Positions 14,210 to 21,587 of a DNA stretch of 21,587 nt are shown one piece after another; the first letter of the stretch is position 1, and every line of letters begins with the position of its first letter. The position numbers and the translations under genes are program-made. The stretch is taken from IMG/VR virus record IMGVR_UViG_3300033141_004853, positions 1-21,587 of that record; one strand, given 5' to 3'. The stretch comes from a virus. The notes under the pieces were generated by a model. That model saw only the letters and a program-made list of their open reading frames with translations. It did no database searches and was not told the origin of the DNA.

Positions 14210-17200
14210 CCACGGCTTTGGACCTGCTGCAAGAATCAATAACCGAGCCCAATGCCGTTCGCCAGCCCCGGACGGCATTGGATTTACTGCGTGCTGAACC
14301 TGACCTTGAGCTTTCCTCTCCGGAAGTGGACCAGCCGGTCCAACCGACGCCTCAAGGCCCCTCACTCTGGCAACGGGCCAAGCACGCCCTGCGCCGCGCC
14401 GTTTCCCCGCTGGTGCCCGAGATGACCGATTGGGAGCGGGCCAGTCCATCCTTGCCCCCTCGCAGCCAGTGGAGCTTTCGCACCGCCGCCACGCCGACCA
14501 ACCTCTACAATCCTTTGACGGCCCAGGCCCAGGCCGAGGCCGCCTTCTTCGAGAGCATTACGCCTCGAAAGCCGACTCCCTACCAGATGCCCCGTACGAT
14601 GCCCCTGCCGCCGCGTGGCGAGCCGAAACCGCCCAAACCCTGGGAAAGTATCGTCCCCATCCCCCAAGGCGCTGACGAACGGCTGGCGGGCTATATTGAG
14701 TACTTCATGGAGCTACCGAAACTCCCACGAGCGGTCATGCTGGCCGGGGCTCGCCAAGGCGACCTCTACGGTGCTTTGAGCTACCTGTCCCGCAAGGGCC
14801 TGCTGCCGTTCGACGTAGAGAAAGGCGACGCCGCCAAGGCCAAGGAGGCCGCCGAGTACGTCCAACAAAAGCTCAACGAGGCCGACCCGGTGACTCTGGA
14901 GCGGGCCTTGGGCATCAGCATGGGCGGCGTGAAACTCCTGACCGAGTTCATGGCCCCGGCGAAGCTGGCCGGCAAGGGCCTTAAGGCTTTAGGTATTTTA
15001 GGCAAGACAGGCAAGGCGGCTACCAAGGCCGAGGCGATTCTACATGGGGCGGGGACTTTCGGGCTGCACGAGGCCATGCAGGCCCCGCGGGAAGGCGAGA
15101 CCGTCGCTCAGCGGGCTCGTGGAGTTCGCGGCTCGGCCTTGACCGGCGGACTGTTCGGAGCGGGAGCGGCCCTGCCGGCCAAGGCCCGGATACCTGCAGC
15201 GGTCGGCGGATTGATGGGGGCCACTTACGCCGAAACCGGTGATATCGACCAGGCCATTGAGACGGGCATCTTAGCCCTGGGCCTGGAGGCTTTCGGCAAC
15301 GTCGGGCGGATTGCCGATGTGGTCAAGCAGCGGGTCCGCAACCGCCTGGCGGGCAAGGCGATAACTCCGGCACGCGTCAAGGCCGCCGTGAACGCCGAGG
15401 AATTACAATTGCGGAGGGACATCACCCGGGCGAAGGCATACAAGGCGAAACACGGGGTCTTTCCGCAGGATATCCTTGACAAGTACGTTCTCGGCAAGCA
15501 GCCGGGGACGGCCAAAGGCAAGCAGGCCCGCAAGCCCATCGTCACGCCCCCGCCAAAGGAGACGGCCCTTGATTTGGTAAGGCCGCCGAAGGAAGCCAAA
15601 CAACCCGCAGCCGTGGCAGAAGTGCCGAAGCCTCACCTTCCAAAGGAAAAGCCCGCAAGGGTAACAGTTGAGCCATCGGCAAAAGCGAAAACCCTTTCGG
15701 AGCCTATGACTCGGGGAGAGGTTGAAGCAAGAGAAATAGGGCCAGCAGAAGGTCAGTTGAATAATGCCAAACGACTGAAGAAGTTGACTTGGAAGAAACT
15801 CAAGCTGTTACGCGAACAGCTAAAGGAAGAACCGCTAGGAGGCAATCGCCACAGACTAGAATTAGAAATCTTGCGAGCCAAGGAAGACCACCAAGAAGCC
15901 TTGCGCATGGAGCGTGAGGCCAAAAAGGCAATCGCCAAACGCAAGGCAGAATTAGGATTGACTGCGCAGAAACCCGCCGAGCGTACCGGGGCGGAGATCC
16001 AAGAACCGGCGATGCCCCGGGAAAAGGCGGGCAAACAGCCGTGGGAGATGTCCGAGGAGGAAATTAAGGCGAAGTTCCCCAACCCACTGGGAGATGATGA
16101 AGTCCGTGAGGCCTGGATGATGCCAGCAGAGTATTGGGCAGGGTATGAAGCCGCCGTCATGCAACAATCGCCCAGACCACCATCGGCAAGGGCAAAACAG
16201 TGGCACAAAGATCAAGTGCGGGATGCTCTCGTTGAAGGCAAGCCCGTCCCCGCCGAAGTCCTGAAAGACTACCCCAACTTGGCCAAAAAATACGGCAAAG
16301 GTCCCGCGCAACTTGGCAAGAAACCCTCTGTAACTCGGCAACCTGCCAAGTTAGCAAAACAACCGCAACCTGAGACAGCACCAGAAGTTACGAAACCGGC
16401 ACCCGTCCAGCCTCCTGCGCAACTTGGCACCGAAGCGGGCGCAACTCGGCAGCCTGCCAAGTTGGAAAAGACAGCCTCCCAAGTCGTCATTTCGGAATCT
16501 GACCGCAGGCAAAACGAAGATTTTGCCCGACGGATTGAAGCCATTTTATCCGAACAACAATATCGTGGTAAGCCAGCGGTGGCTTCCTACCCCTACATCT
16601 GGGTGCGCGATGGTCTTTTTAGATATGATCCGCTTACGCGAAGGTTGAAGCTGCTACATCCTTATACGAAGGAAGGAATTAAGCGAGCCATAGAAGATAA
16701 TTTAGACCCTTCCGGCGCTTATAGTTCTTACAACCAAGCCGCCAAAGACCTTGTAGAAAAGATAAAAGCCGAGCGCGAAGAGCGGCAGCGGCAAGAATCG
16801 CAAGCTGAGGCGGAATATTTTGCGGAACTAGGGCGGCAAGGCGAAGAACGTTATCGGCGTATCCAAAAGTTGCAAGAACTAGCTCGCTCACGCCGATTCA
16901 AGAAGCAAACTATTGCTCTTGCCGTACCTGAAGGGGAAGCCCCTCTCAAGGCGACCGGTCAGGCTTACAAGGGCCTGATGGTCCATCATCCAGAAGGAGA
17001 GGGTTTACCAGAAAAAAGCCGACAAAAGTGGCAAGTGACACATATCAATAGCGGTCTTCGCGTATCTCCACTGTTTGATACGCGTAAAGAGGCGAGAATG
17101 TTTGCTATTCGTCTGGCCGACCGGTTTGATATGACGCGCCCGGCGGAAGAAGTCAAAAATAATCAAGATATTGCCAAGGCTATCCGAGCATTAGCAGAGG

Positions 17201-19920
17201 ACGTTTACGCCGAATTGCCTTCCATCAAGAGCGTGGCGACAGAGACACAGAAAACTTCCAAGGCCAAAACGTCCCCGCGCGAAAAACCGAAGGCCACCAA
17301 GCCGAAAAAGACTGCGGCCCCTCCTAGCAAGCTTGTTAATCTTCGGGCCAAGGGCGGCACCACCCTGATAACCGATATGGCCGAGGAAATCGCCGGGACC
17401 GTCAAACGCGCAACGTCAGCCACGTGGGGGGTAACTACTGGTGGCAAAGAAGTCGCTCATCGACTGTTGGGCCGTGGAACACGGTGGATGGAGCGATTGG
17501 GCGAAAGCGGCAAGAAAATCGCCGACGACATCCGCCATGTGGATATGCGAGCCGCCAAGCGCGCGGCAAACAATGAGTGGGACGTACGCAAGTTATTGCA
17601 CGGCCTGAACAAAGCCGACCGTGAGTTGGTTGCTAAGCTGATCAACTATACCGCCGGTGGCAAGAGCAAGCGTGTCATTTCCAAGAAGACACTTTCAAAT
17701 ATACCAAAAGCCAAACTGGAGCGGCTGGCGAAGCTGGCTGCCGAATTGCGAGACATTCTTGACCGCGACATGAACGAGGCGGCCAAGTTGGGCATGACCC
17801 GCAAGACCAGCAAAGGCAGGATACCGGTCGGCGGGCGGGGCGAGGCATTCCCGCAGGTGCCCAATGCCGAGGGGCGTCGGGTGCTGGAAGAAGCGGAAAT
17901 CCGCGGCCTAGCTTCCCCGCGAGTGCGGGAAACCGCCGAGAAGATGGTGGAAAACGGCGTAGCGCCTGATATCAATAAAGCCCATGTCATGCTTCGCAAC
18001 TATCGCCAGGCCATGATGCGTGGCGTGAATCCCTATTTTGAAAGAATACGGGCGGTCCTGCCGCCCAGCCTGGTGGAATGGGATCCGGTTAAAGTATTGC
18101 CGAAGCTATTCATGCGCAACGCCATGACGGTTGAAGGCGTTCGTCAATGGGGCAACAACTTTGAAGCATTGCGGCCGCTGATTGACCAAGTAGGAACCGA
18201 GGCAGGCGATCCTGCTTATTCTTACCTTATAGACCGCTATATCAAACAGAATTTCGATGTGGGCGGCATGGTCCCCAAGGTGGACAGTCGCGTTGCCGGG
18301 GCCATCAGCAATTACGAGACTTTAGCGCGGCTGGGCGGTAGTCTGTTGAGTGCCATGCGGAACATGGGTCAACGTTTCACGAATACCGTGAAATATCCTC
18401 TCTCCGTCCAACTGAAAGCCCTGAAAGATTTTCCGCCGATTGCCAACGTCTTTATGAAAAATGCCCAGTCGCTCAAGGAAAAAGTTGAGCGTACCGGGGC
18501 GGTCAGGTCGGCGACGGTTTTGAGCGAGCTGGAGAATATCGCTCCGGGCCATCGGATAACCGCCTTGAGCATGATGCCGTTTACCAGAGTTGAGCGTGGT
18601 AATCAGATTCATACTGCACTTATGGCCGGTTATGGTCTGGAACGCGATTTGGAACTACTCGCGTCCCTGGAAAATAAAGGCAGGTTGCGAACAGCAATAG
18701 ATGCCCTTCTTTCTCTCGGCGACAAATCGCCTGCGGCTATCAGGCGGAGGCTCAAATCGTCGGCTCTGTCCGATATGACCGATGAGCAGTTGATTCAGGT
18801 CTTAAGGGACAACAACGGCAAGATAACGCCTCAGCAGTTGCAAGAGGCCATGCATCGCCTGGTTGCCGATGCTCAGTTCCCGCAAACCTTGGTGACGAAG
18901 CGAATATGGTGGGACAGCCACCCGTGGGCCAGGTTGCTGATGAAATTCAAGCCTTTCGGGTTAGAGCAGGTAGGTTTTATTTATCGCTACGTGGTCAAGG
19001 AAGCCAGCAAGGGTAATTTCGCCCCCTTGGTGCGATTCGTCATCTGGACGACCCTGATGGGCGAGATATACAACATTCTGCGCGACAATCTGGTCGGTGA
19101 CAACGAGTCGGTTTTTTTCAAGCTGAAAGAGGGCTCGGAGAAGAAAAAGGTCATATACCATTTAGCCAAGGACTTCGCCGACGGTGGGGGAGTGGGGATT
19201 CTGGCCGACTTGATATGGGGGATAGGCGACATGCTGGGCGGGCCGGTGTACAGCACCTTGAAGAATGCCGGGCGCGCGGTGGGTGACATCGCCCGCGACC
19301 CGCGGGCCAAGCAAGTCATCATGTCGCTGCGCGATTTCTTCGGTCGGGAGATATCGGTATCCCGGCAATTACGGGGTTTTATGAACCGACTGGACCGCAA
19401 AATCTTAAACGAGAACAATCGCTACTTTGAATATCGCAAGTGGCGCCAGCGGGCCTATGAATACAAGCGAAAAGACGAGAGGATCGCCGATAAATTCAAT
19501 CGAATCATTCAGGGCAAGTCCTCGTTCGAGAGAACGGAAAAGACCTCCAAGTACGAGTACGCGGCCCGCCAGATAACCGCTGGCGATCTCCGCGATGCCA
19601 TGGATTATCTGGTGCTCTTGATGGAGAAAGCGGAAACGCCGGAGGAACGCCGGGAGATCATGCGCGGCCTCAAATTGAGCATGAAAGCCAAATCACCGCT
19701 CGGCCCGGTAGCCAAGGCCGATCGGCGGGAATTCCTCTCGCAGTTCAGCGAGAAAGAAAGAATGGAAGCTCGTGCCTTGCAGAACGCCTGGGAACACGAC
19801 TACCGCAGAGCCATGACTGCGGCGGCCAAAAAGGCCTGGGGCTACGTGCCTATGGTCGGAAGCCGCACGACCCGCGCGCGTCCTCGCCGTCCTAGTCGCC
19901 CGCGGCGGGTTCGGCGCTGA
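14206..19920 (+). CDS. Giant polyvalent-type internal/ejection protein, 1904 aa
   Basis: ATG 14206 overlaps the previous stop (ATGA) and is preferred to TTG 14176. TALDLL motifs occur at residues 3-8 and 23-28, and TALDLV at 453-458. Residues ~229-380 are Gly/Ala-rich and hydrophobic, with possible membrane-inserting helices (AVGGLMGATYAETGD). A Lys/Pro linker and coiled coil (~516-585) follow. Then come WHKDQVRDALVEGKPVPAEV with DYPNL (666-692), a type seen in phage polyvalent proteins; a duplicated AQLG...TRQPAKL linker (701-753); and a W-x-VTH-x-x-SGL module at 942. The C-terminal half is helical, with HPWARLLMKFKPFGLEQVGF (1572-1591) recalling LPD38-type domains, a hydrophobic segment (~1607-1625) and an Arg-rich tail. 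No lysozyme, transglycosylase or polymerase motif was found. Predicted role: DNA ejection or early host takeover. Confidence 0.72.
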   Translation: MTTALDLLQESITEPNAVRQPRTALDLLRAEPDLELSSPEVDQPVQPTPQGPSLWQRAKHALRRAVSPLVPEMTDWERASPSLPPRSQWSFRTAATPTNLYNPLTAQAQAEAAFFESITPRKPTPYQMPRTMPLPPRGEPKPPKPWESIVPIPQGADERLAGYIEYFMELPKLPRAVMLAGARQGDLYGALSYLSRKGLLPFDVEKGDAAKAKEAAEYVQQKLNEADPVTLERALGISMGGVKLLTEFMAPAKLAGKGLKALGILGKTGKAATKAEAILHGAGTFGLHEAMQAPREGETVAQRARGVRGSALTGGLFGAGAALPAKARIPAAVGGLMGATYAETGDIDQAIETGILALGLEAFGNVGRIADVVKQRVRNRLAGKAITPARVKAAVNAEELQLRRDITRAKAYKAKHGVFPQDILDKYVLGKQPGTAKGKQARKPIVTPPPKETALDLVRPPKEAKQPAAVAEVPKPHLPKEKPARVTVEPSAKAKTLSEPMTRGEVEAREIGPAEGQLNNAKRLKKLTWKKLKLLREQLKEEPLGGNRHRLELEILRAKEDHQEALRMEREAKKAIAKRKAELGLTAQKPAERTGAEIQEPAMPREKAGKQPWEMSEEEIKAKFPNPLGDDEVREAWMMPAEYWAGYEAAVMQQSPRPPSARAKQWHKDQVRDALVEGKPVPAEVLKDYPNLAKKYGKGPAQLGKKPSVTRQPAKLAKQPQPETAPEVTKPAPVQPPAQLGTEAGATRQPAKLEKTASQVVISESDRRQNEDFARRIEAILSEQQYRGKPAVASYPYIWVRDGLFRYDPLTRRLKLLHPYTKEGIKRAIEDNLDPSGAYSSYNQAAKDLVEKIKAEREERQRQESQAEAEYFAELGRQGEERYRRIQKLQELARSRRFKKQTIALAVPEGEAPLKATGQAYKGLMVHHPEGEGLPEKSRQKWQVTHINSGLRVSPLFDTRKEARMFAIRLADRFDMTRPAEEVKNNQDIAKAIRALAEDVYAELPSIKSVATETQKTSKAKTSPREKPKATKPKKTAAPPSKLVNLRAKGGTTLITDMAEEIAGTVKRATSATWGVTTGGKEVAHRLLGRGTRWMERLGESGKKIADDIRHVDMRAAKRAANNEWDVRKLLHGLNKADRELVAKLINYTAGGKSKRVISKKTLSNIPKAKLERLAKLAAELRDILDRDMNEAAKLGMTRKTSKGRIPVGGRGEAFPQVPNAEGRRVLEEAEIRGLASPRVRETAEKMVENGVAPDINKAHVMLRNYRQAMMRGVNPYFERIRAVLPPSLVEWDPVKVLPKLFMRNAMTVEGVRQWGNNFEALRPLIDQVGTEAGDPAYSYLIDRYIKQNFDVGGMVPKVDSRVAGAISNYETLARLGGSLLSAMRNMGQRFTNTVKYPLSVQLKALKDFPPIANVFMKNAQSLKEKVERTGAVRSATVLSELENIAPGHRITALSMMPFTRVERGNQIHTALMAGYGLERDLELLASLENKGRLRTAIDALLSLGDKSPAAIRRRLKSSALSDMTDEQLIQVLRDNNGKITPQQLQEAMHRLVADAQFPQTLVTKRIWWDSHPWARLLMKFKPFGLEQVGFIYRYVVKEASKGNFAPLVRFVIWTTLMGEIYNILRDNLVGDNESVFFKLKEGSEKKKVIYHLAKDFADGGGVGILADLIWGIGDMLGGPVYSTLKNAGRAVGDIARDPRAKQVIMSLRDFFGREISVSRQLRGFMNRLDRKILNENNRYFEYRKWRQRAYEYKRKDERIADKFNRIIQGKSSFERTEKTSKYEYAARQITAGDLRDAMDYLVLLMEKAETPEERREIMRGLKLSMKAKSPLGPVAKADRREFLSQFSEKERMEARALQNAWEHDYRRAMTAAAKKAWGYVPMVGSRTTRARPRRPSRPRRVRR
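16306..16463 (+). repeat. Duplicated 47-bp unit carrying inverted 9-mers, inside the giant gene
   Basis: Units 16306-16352 and 16417-16463 are 111 bp apart and encode AQLGKKPSVTRQPAKL and AQLGTEAGATRQPAKL. In each unit AACTTGGCA (16310, 16421) is followed by its exact reverse complement TGCCAAGTT (16344, 16455), so each could fold into a hairpin. The duplication keeps the reading frame. Confidence 0.7.
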
Positions 19921-20299
19921 CCTTGCGGCGGCCAGGTGGCAAGAGGACGATTATCGCCCCGGCGATGCTCCAAATAGCCAAGACCTGCAAGATTAGTCCT
20001 TGCCAATAGATACGAGCTAATCGGTAAGTAGTCGTAGTTTGTGGCGGCGACCATATCCACCGATAATTAATGACCTCAAGGACAAGTCCTGTGAATATCG
20101 TTCTCTTGGCTGGTCTTTCCGACGAGTAAGATTCATAAAATAAATCTAGGGCTGTTTGAGGATGTGGACGATTGGGACCGCTAGTCCTGGCTTGGGGCTG
20201 CGAGATACACAGCTTCTCTCGTTCCCATACACGCCACGGGGGGCACAGAAAACACCATCCTGTTAGAATACATGCCAACAAGATCACCAAAGTACGCAT
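19892..20299 (-). CDS. Small membrane protein downstream of integrase, 135 aa
   Basis: Minus-strand ATG at 20299 follows AAGGAG at six bases; that site begins within the integrase stop, so the two genes probably form one transcript. An N-terminal hydrophobic segment (LVILLACILTGWCFLCPPW) and a second near the C-terminus (GLILQVLAIWSIAGAIIVLL) give two membrane spans. The loop between them has YRWIWSPPQTTTTYRLARIY, a pattern (aromatic-x-SPP then a short helix before the last span) I have seen in small phage and plasmid membrane proteins of unknown role. No proper lipobox is present. The 3' end overlaps the giant gene by 29 bp in convergent orientation. Co-transcription with integrase suggests expression in the lysogen, for example exclusion (inference). 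A holin is less likely, given the locus. Confidence 0.6.
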   Translation of the reverse strand: MRTLVILLACILTGWCFLCPPWRVWEREKLCISQPQARTSGPNRPHPQTALDLFYESYSSERPAKRTIFTGLVLEVINYRWIWSPPQTTTTYRLARIYWQGLILQVLAIWSIAGAIIVLLPPGRRKVSAEPAAGD

Positions 20300-20310
20300 G
20301 TCCGTCTCCT

Positions 20311-21165
20311 TCAAAACGCCTCCTCGATTCGCTCATCGTATTCTTCGGCGGCCTTCAGGTACCGTTCGGTCGTCTGTAAGTGGCTGTGCCCCAGCCAAGC
20401 TTGCACGTTACGGATGGGACAAACGCGGGCCACGCGGGTCGCGTAAGTGCTGCGCAGCCCGTGGAACAAACTCCCTGCTCCACCGGTGGTTCGCTGTCGA
20501 AAAATATGCGGCAAGGCCCGCTTGAGCCGTGCCCCGCGCTGATAGAGCAGGCAAAGACTCGCCGGCCGCTGGCGGTCACGTGCTGCCGGTACTACCGGGC
20601 CGGCATCTTGTCGCAGGGGCCGCAAAATCTCCGCCAATGCGTTGGGGATGGGCACCCGCCGTTGCTTGCCCCCCTTGCCGTGCCGAACCGTGACCATGCG
20701 ACCGGCCAAATCAACATCCTCCCAGTAAAGTAGCCGTGCTTCGTTGGCCCGCAGGCCCAGATAATAGCACAAGGCCACGAACGGCCAAAGTTTTACTTCT
20801 CGGGCCACAGAGAAAATCTCAGAAATTTCCAAGTCATTATAGCAGACTATCGCTGGCGGCGGAGGCTGGCGCAATGGTAGTCGCCCAACGGGATTAGCGA
20901 CTATTTCCCCACAACGCAAAAGATAGTTGCCAAACGCTCGGATTCTCCCTAAATAGAGATAAATCGTAGCGCCACTGAGCCCTCGGAGTCGCAAATGCAG
21001 CCAATAATCGCTAATTTTGGCCTCCGTAAACTGCTCAAGGTAAGCAATCCCCTCCTCACGACAGAATCTTCGCACCATCCATGTCATAATCCGCGCATAC
21101 ATTTTACTGGTGCGCGCATACAAATCGGCTTCCCAGCGGTTGATCAATGGTCCGATAGGCTTCAT
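20311..21165 (-). CDS. int: Tyrosine integrase/recombinase
   Basis: 284 residues from the ATG at 21165. A core-binding helical domain (PLINRWEADLYARTSKMYAR onward, residues ~1-100) is followed by the catalytic domain with all six residues: R139 (GLRANEA), K164 (GKGGK), H235 and R238 (HGLRST), H260 (LGHS) and nucleophile Y269 (ERYLK). It cuts and rejoins DNA at att sites to integrate or excise the phage. These positions are all about nine below those of XerD, which supports this start. The frame stays open to ATG 21297, but that start would lie 4 bp after a -10 box and across the control region. It is encoded opposite to the structural genes. Neither start has a strong ribosome binding site. 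Confidence 0.88.
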   Translation of the reverse strand: MKPIGPLINRWEADLYARTSKMYARIMTWMVRRFCREEGIAYLEQFTEAKISDYWLHLRLRGLSGATIYLYLGRIRAFGNYLLRCGEIVANPVGRLPLRQPPPPAIVCYNDLEISEIFSVAREVKLWPFVALCYYLGLRANEARLLYWEDVDLAGRMVTVRHGKGGKQRRVPIPNALAEILRPLRQDAGPVVPAARDRQRPASLCLLYQRGARLKRALPHIFRQRTTGGAGSLFHGLRSTYATRVARVCPIRNVQAWLGHSHLQTTERYLKAAEEYDERIEEAF

Positions 21166-21185
21166 GCCCTCTTTTTCGGTCCTAC

Positions 21186-21197
21186 CAAAAATTTTTG
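21186..21197. promoter_or_regulatory. Perfect 12-bp AT palindrome in the integrase leader
   Basis: CAAAAATTTTTG is a perfect palindrome 21 bp upstream of the integrase ATG, followed by further A/T runs (to 21220) that would bend DNA. It may be an operator, an accessory-protein site or part of the attachment region; which of these cannot be told from the sequence. Confidence 0.35.
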
Positions 21198-21221
21198 TCA
21201 CTTTTTTTCGAATTTTTACTA

Positions 21222-21249
21222 TTGACCCCGGCTGAAAATGCCGTATATT
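21222..21249 (+). promoter_or_regulatory. Sigma70-like promoter reading right
   Basis: TTGACC (21222-21227; five of six consensus bases), a 16-bp spacer, and TATATT (21244-21249; five of six). Transcription would start near 21256 and read into the partial gene at the right edge. Confidence 0.5.
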
Positions 21250-21300
21250 TCTAATAGTTGCTCGCGAAACATGAGTGTTTTTGTTCAGGTTGCACATACA

Positions 21301-21329
21301 AGTATAACGCGCTTTTGAGGGTTAAGCAA
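21301..21329 (-). promoter_or_regulatory. Sigma70-like promoter for integrase
   Basis: On the minus strand, TTGCTT (21329-21324), a 17-bp spacer and TATACT (21306-21301; five of six bases of the -10 consensus). Transcription would start near 21294, giving an integrase leader of about 130 nt that includes the opposing promoter and the AT palindrome. Confidence 0.45.
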
Positions 21330-21362
21330 ATCGGGAGATCGAGTTATGACGGAGAGCGGCAA

Positions 21363-21587
21363 TTGCAAATCTGGAATCTTGCCTATGCCACCGTCCGCGG
21401 TCTCGGTATTCCCCAGGGGCGAGGCTATCGGGCGATGGTGCAACTAACGCGTGACCTTCTTTCTGCGCGGGGTCGGGTTGACCCTCCGAGCCCGGCCCCC
21501 TTGGTAATCATCGGCCAGGGCGCGTATGCCCGGCGGATTTACGGCCGATCGGAAAACGGCCGCGTTCATTTTACGACGGACGGGTCC
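21363..21587 (+). CDS. Unknown protein, 3' end beyond window
   Basis: An open frame runs 75 codons to the right edge. TTG 21363 is chosen because GGAGAG (21351-21356) precedes it at six bases; the frame itself stays open back to 21258 with no ATG. The translation looks protein-like (IWNLAYATVRGLGIPQGRGY, then VQLTRDLLSARGR, PLVIIGQGAYARRIYG). A competing ATG at 21346 with GGGAG upstream gives only 33 residues of poor composition. Divergent from integrase and downstream of the right-reading promoter, it could be an early phage gene or the start of host sequence. Family not recognised. Confidence 0.4.
   Translation, partial: MQIWNLAYATVRGLGIPQGRGYRAMVQLTRDLLSARGRVDPPSPAPLVIIGQGAYARRIYGRSENGRVHFTTDGS

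Noticed and set aside
19892-19898. Lipoprotein signal in the membrane protein
   Set aside because: The LTGWC segment near its N-terminus does not satisfy the lipobox, because Trp precedes the Cys.
14206-19920. Lytic transglycosylase or lysozyme domain in the giant protein
   Set aside because: I looked for the catalytic Glu context and GLMQ-type motifs usual in podovirus internal proteins and did not see them.
21166-21297. N-terminal extension of the integrase to ATG 21297
   Set aside because: That ATG lies 4 bp after a -10 box, the extension spans both an opposing promoter and an AT palindrome, and the shorter form aligns better with XerD spacing; it is not fully excluded.
1-21587. CRISPR array, diversity-generating retroelement, insertion sequence, tRNA or rRNA
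   Set aside because: No regularly spaced direct repeats, no reverse transcriptase or template/variable repeat pair, no transposase frame or terminal inverted repeats, and no cloverleaf was seen by eye.

Overview
The window is the structural (late) half of a tailed double-stranded DNA phage or prophage with a short-tail (podovirus-like) virion plan, ending in a lysogeny-type integrase locus. The order portal, scaffold, major capsid, decoration-like protein, adaptor, fibre, nozzle and giant internal proteins supports this, together with the absence of tail-tube, sheath and ordinary tape-measure genes. Ribosome binding sites are canonical (GAGGTG/GGAGG), so the host is a bacterium. The coding sequence is mostly GC-rich, with GC-ending codons. 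No rRNA, tRNA or recognisable housekeeping gene is present, so the host cannot be named. Terminase, lysis and replication genes lie outside the window.

Layout. Positions 1-1558 hold the 3' end of a beta-helical spike-like gene and two beta-rich accessory proteins, a receptor-binding-type module that sits unusually upstream of the portal. Positions 1555-7496 hold the head module: portal, a tiny basic peptide nested in the portal 3' end, a cysteine-rich mini-protein, scaffold, a terminator-like intergenic element, major capsid protein (with an EF-hand-like loop), a decoration-like protein, another beta-rich protein and a 60-residue protein. Positions 7506-11333 hold the neck and tail: adaptor, repeat-containing fibre, nozzle/hub and a 100-residue protein. 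Positions 11347-19920 hold three large helical proteins, probably internal/ejection proteins. One carries tape-measure-like VGExGPE motifs and a C-terminal S74 intramolecular chaperone; the last is a 1904-residue polyvalent-type protein. All of these genes are on the + strand and tightly packed, with ATGA or TGAATG stop/start junctions at many steps, suggesting one or a few long late transcripts.

Positions 19892-21165 (minus strand) hold a small membrane protein and a tyrosine integrase with all six catalytic residues. Upstream of the integrase is an AT-rich control region (about 21166-21362) with a perfect 12-bp palindrome and two face-to-face sigma70-like promoters. One drives the integrase; the other drives a + strand gene that runs off the right edge. 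This looks like a lysogeny decision region.

Most notable: the S74 chaperone attached to a helical, tape-measure-motif protein; the face-to-face promoter pair; the terminator between scaffold and capsid genes; the nested and coupled mini-genes between portal and scaffold; the EF-hand-like loop in the capsid protein; and a TALDL motif repeated in the giant protein and present again in the convergent membrane protein. Functional names rest on motif and gene-order recognition by eye; no database search was run.
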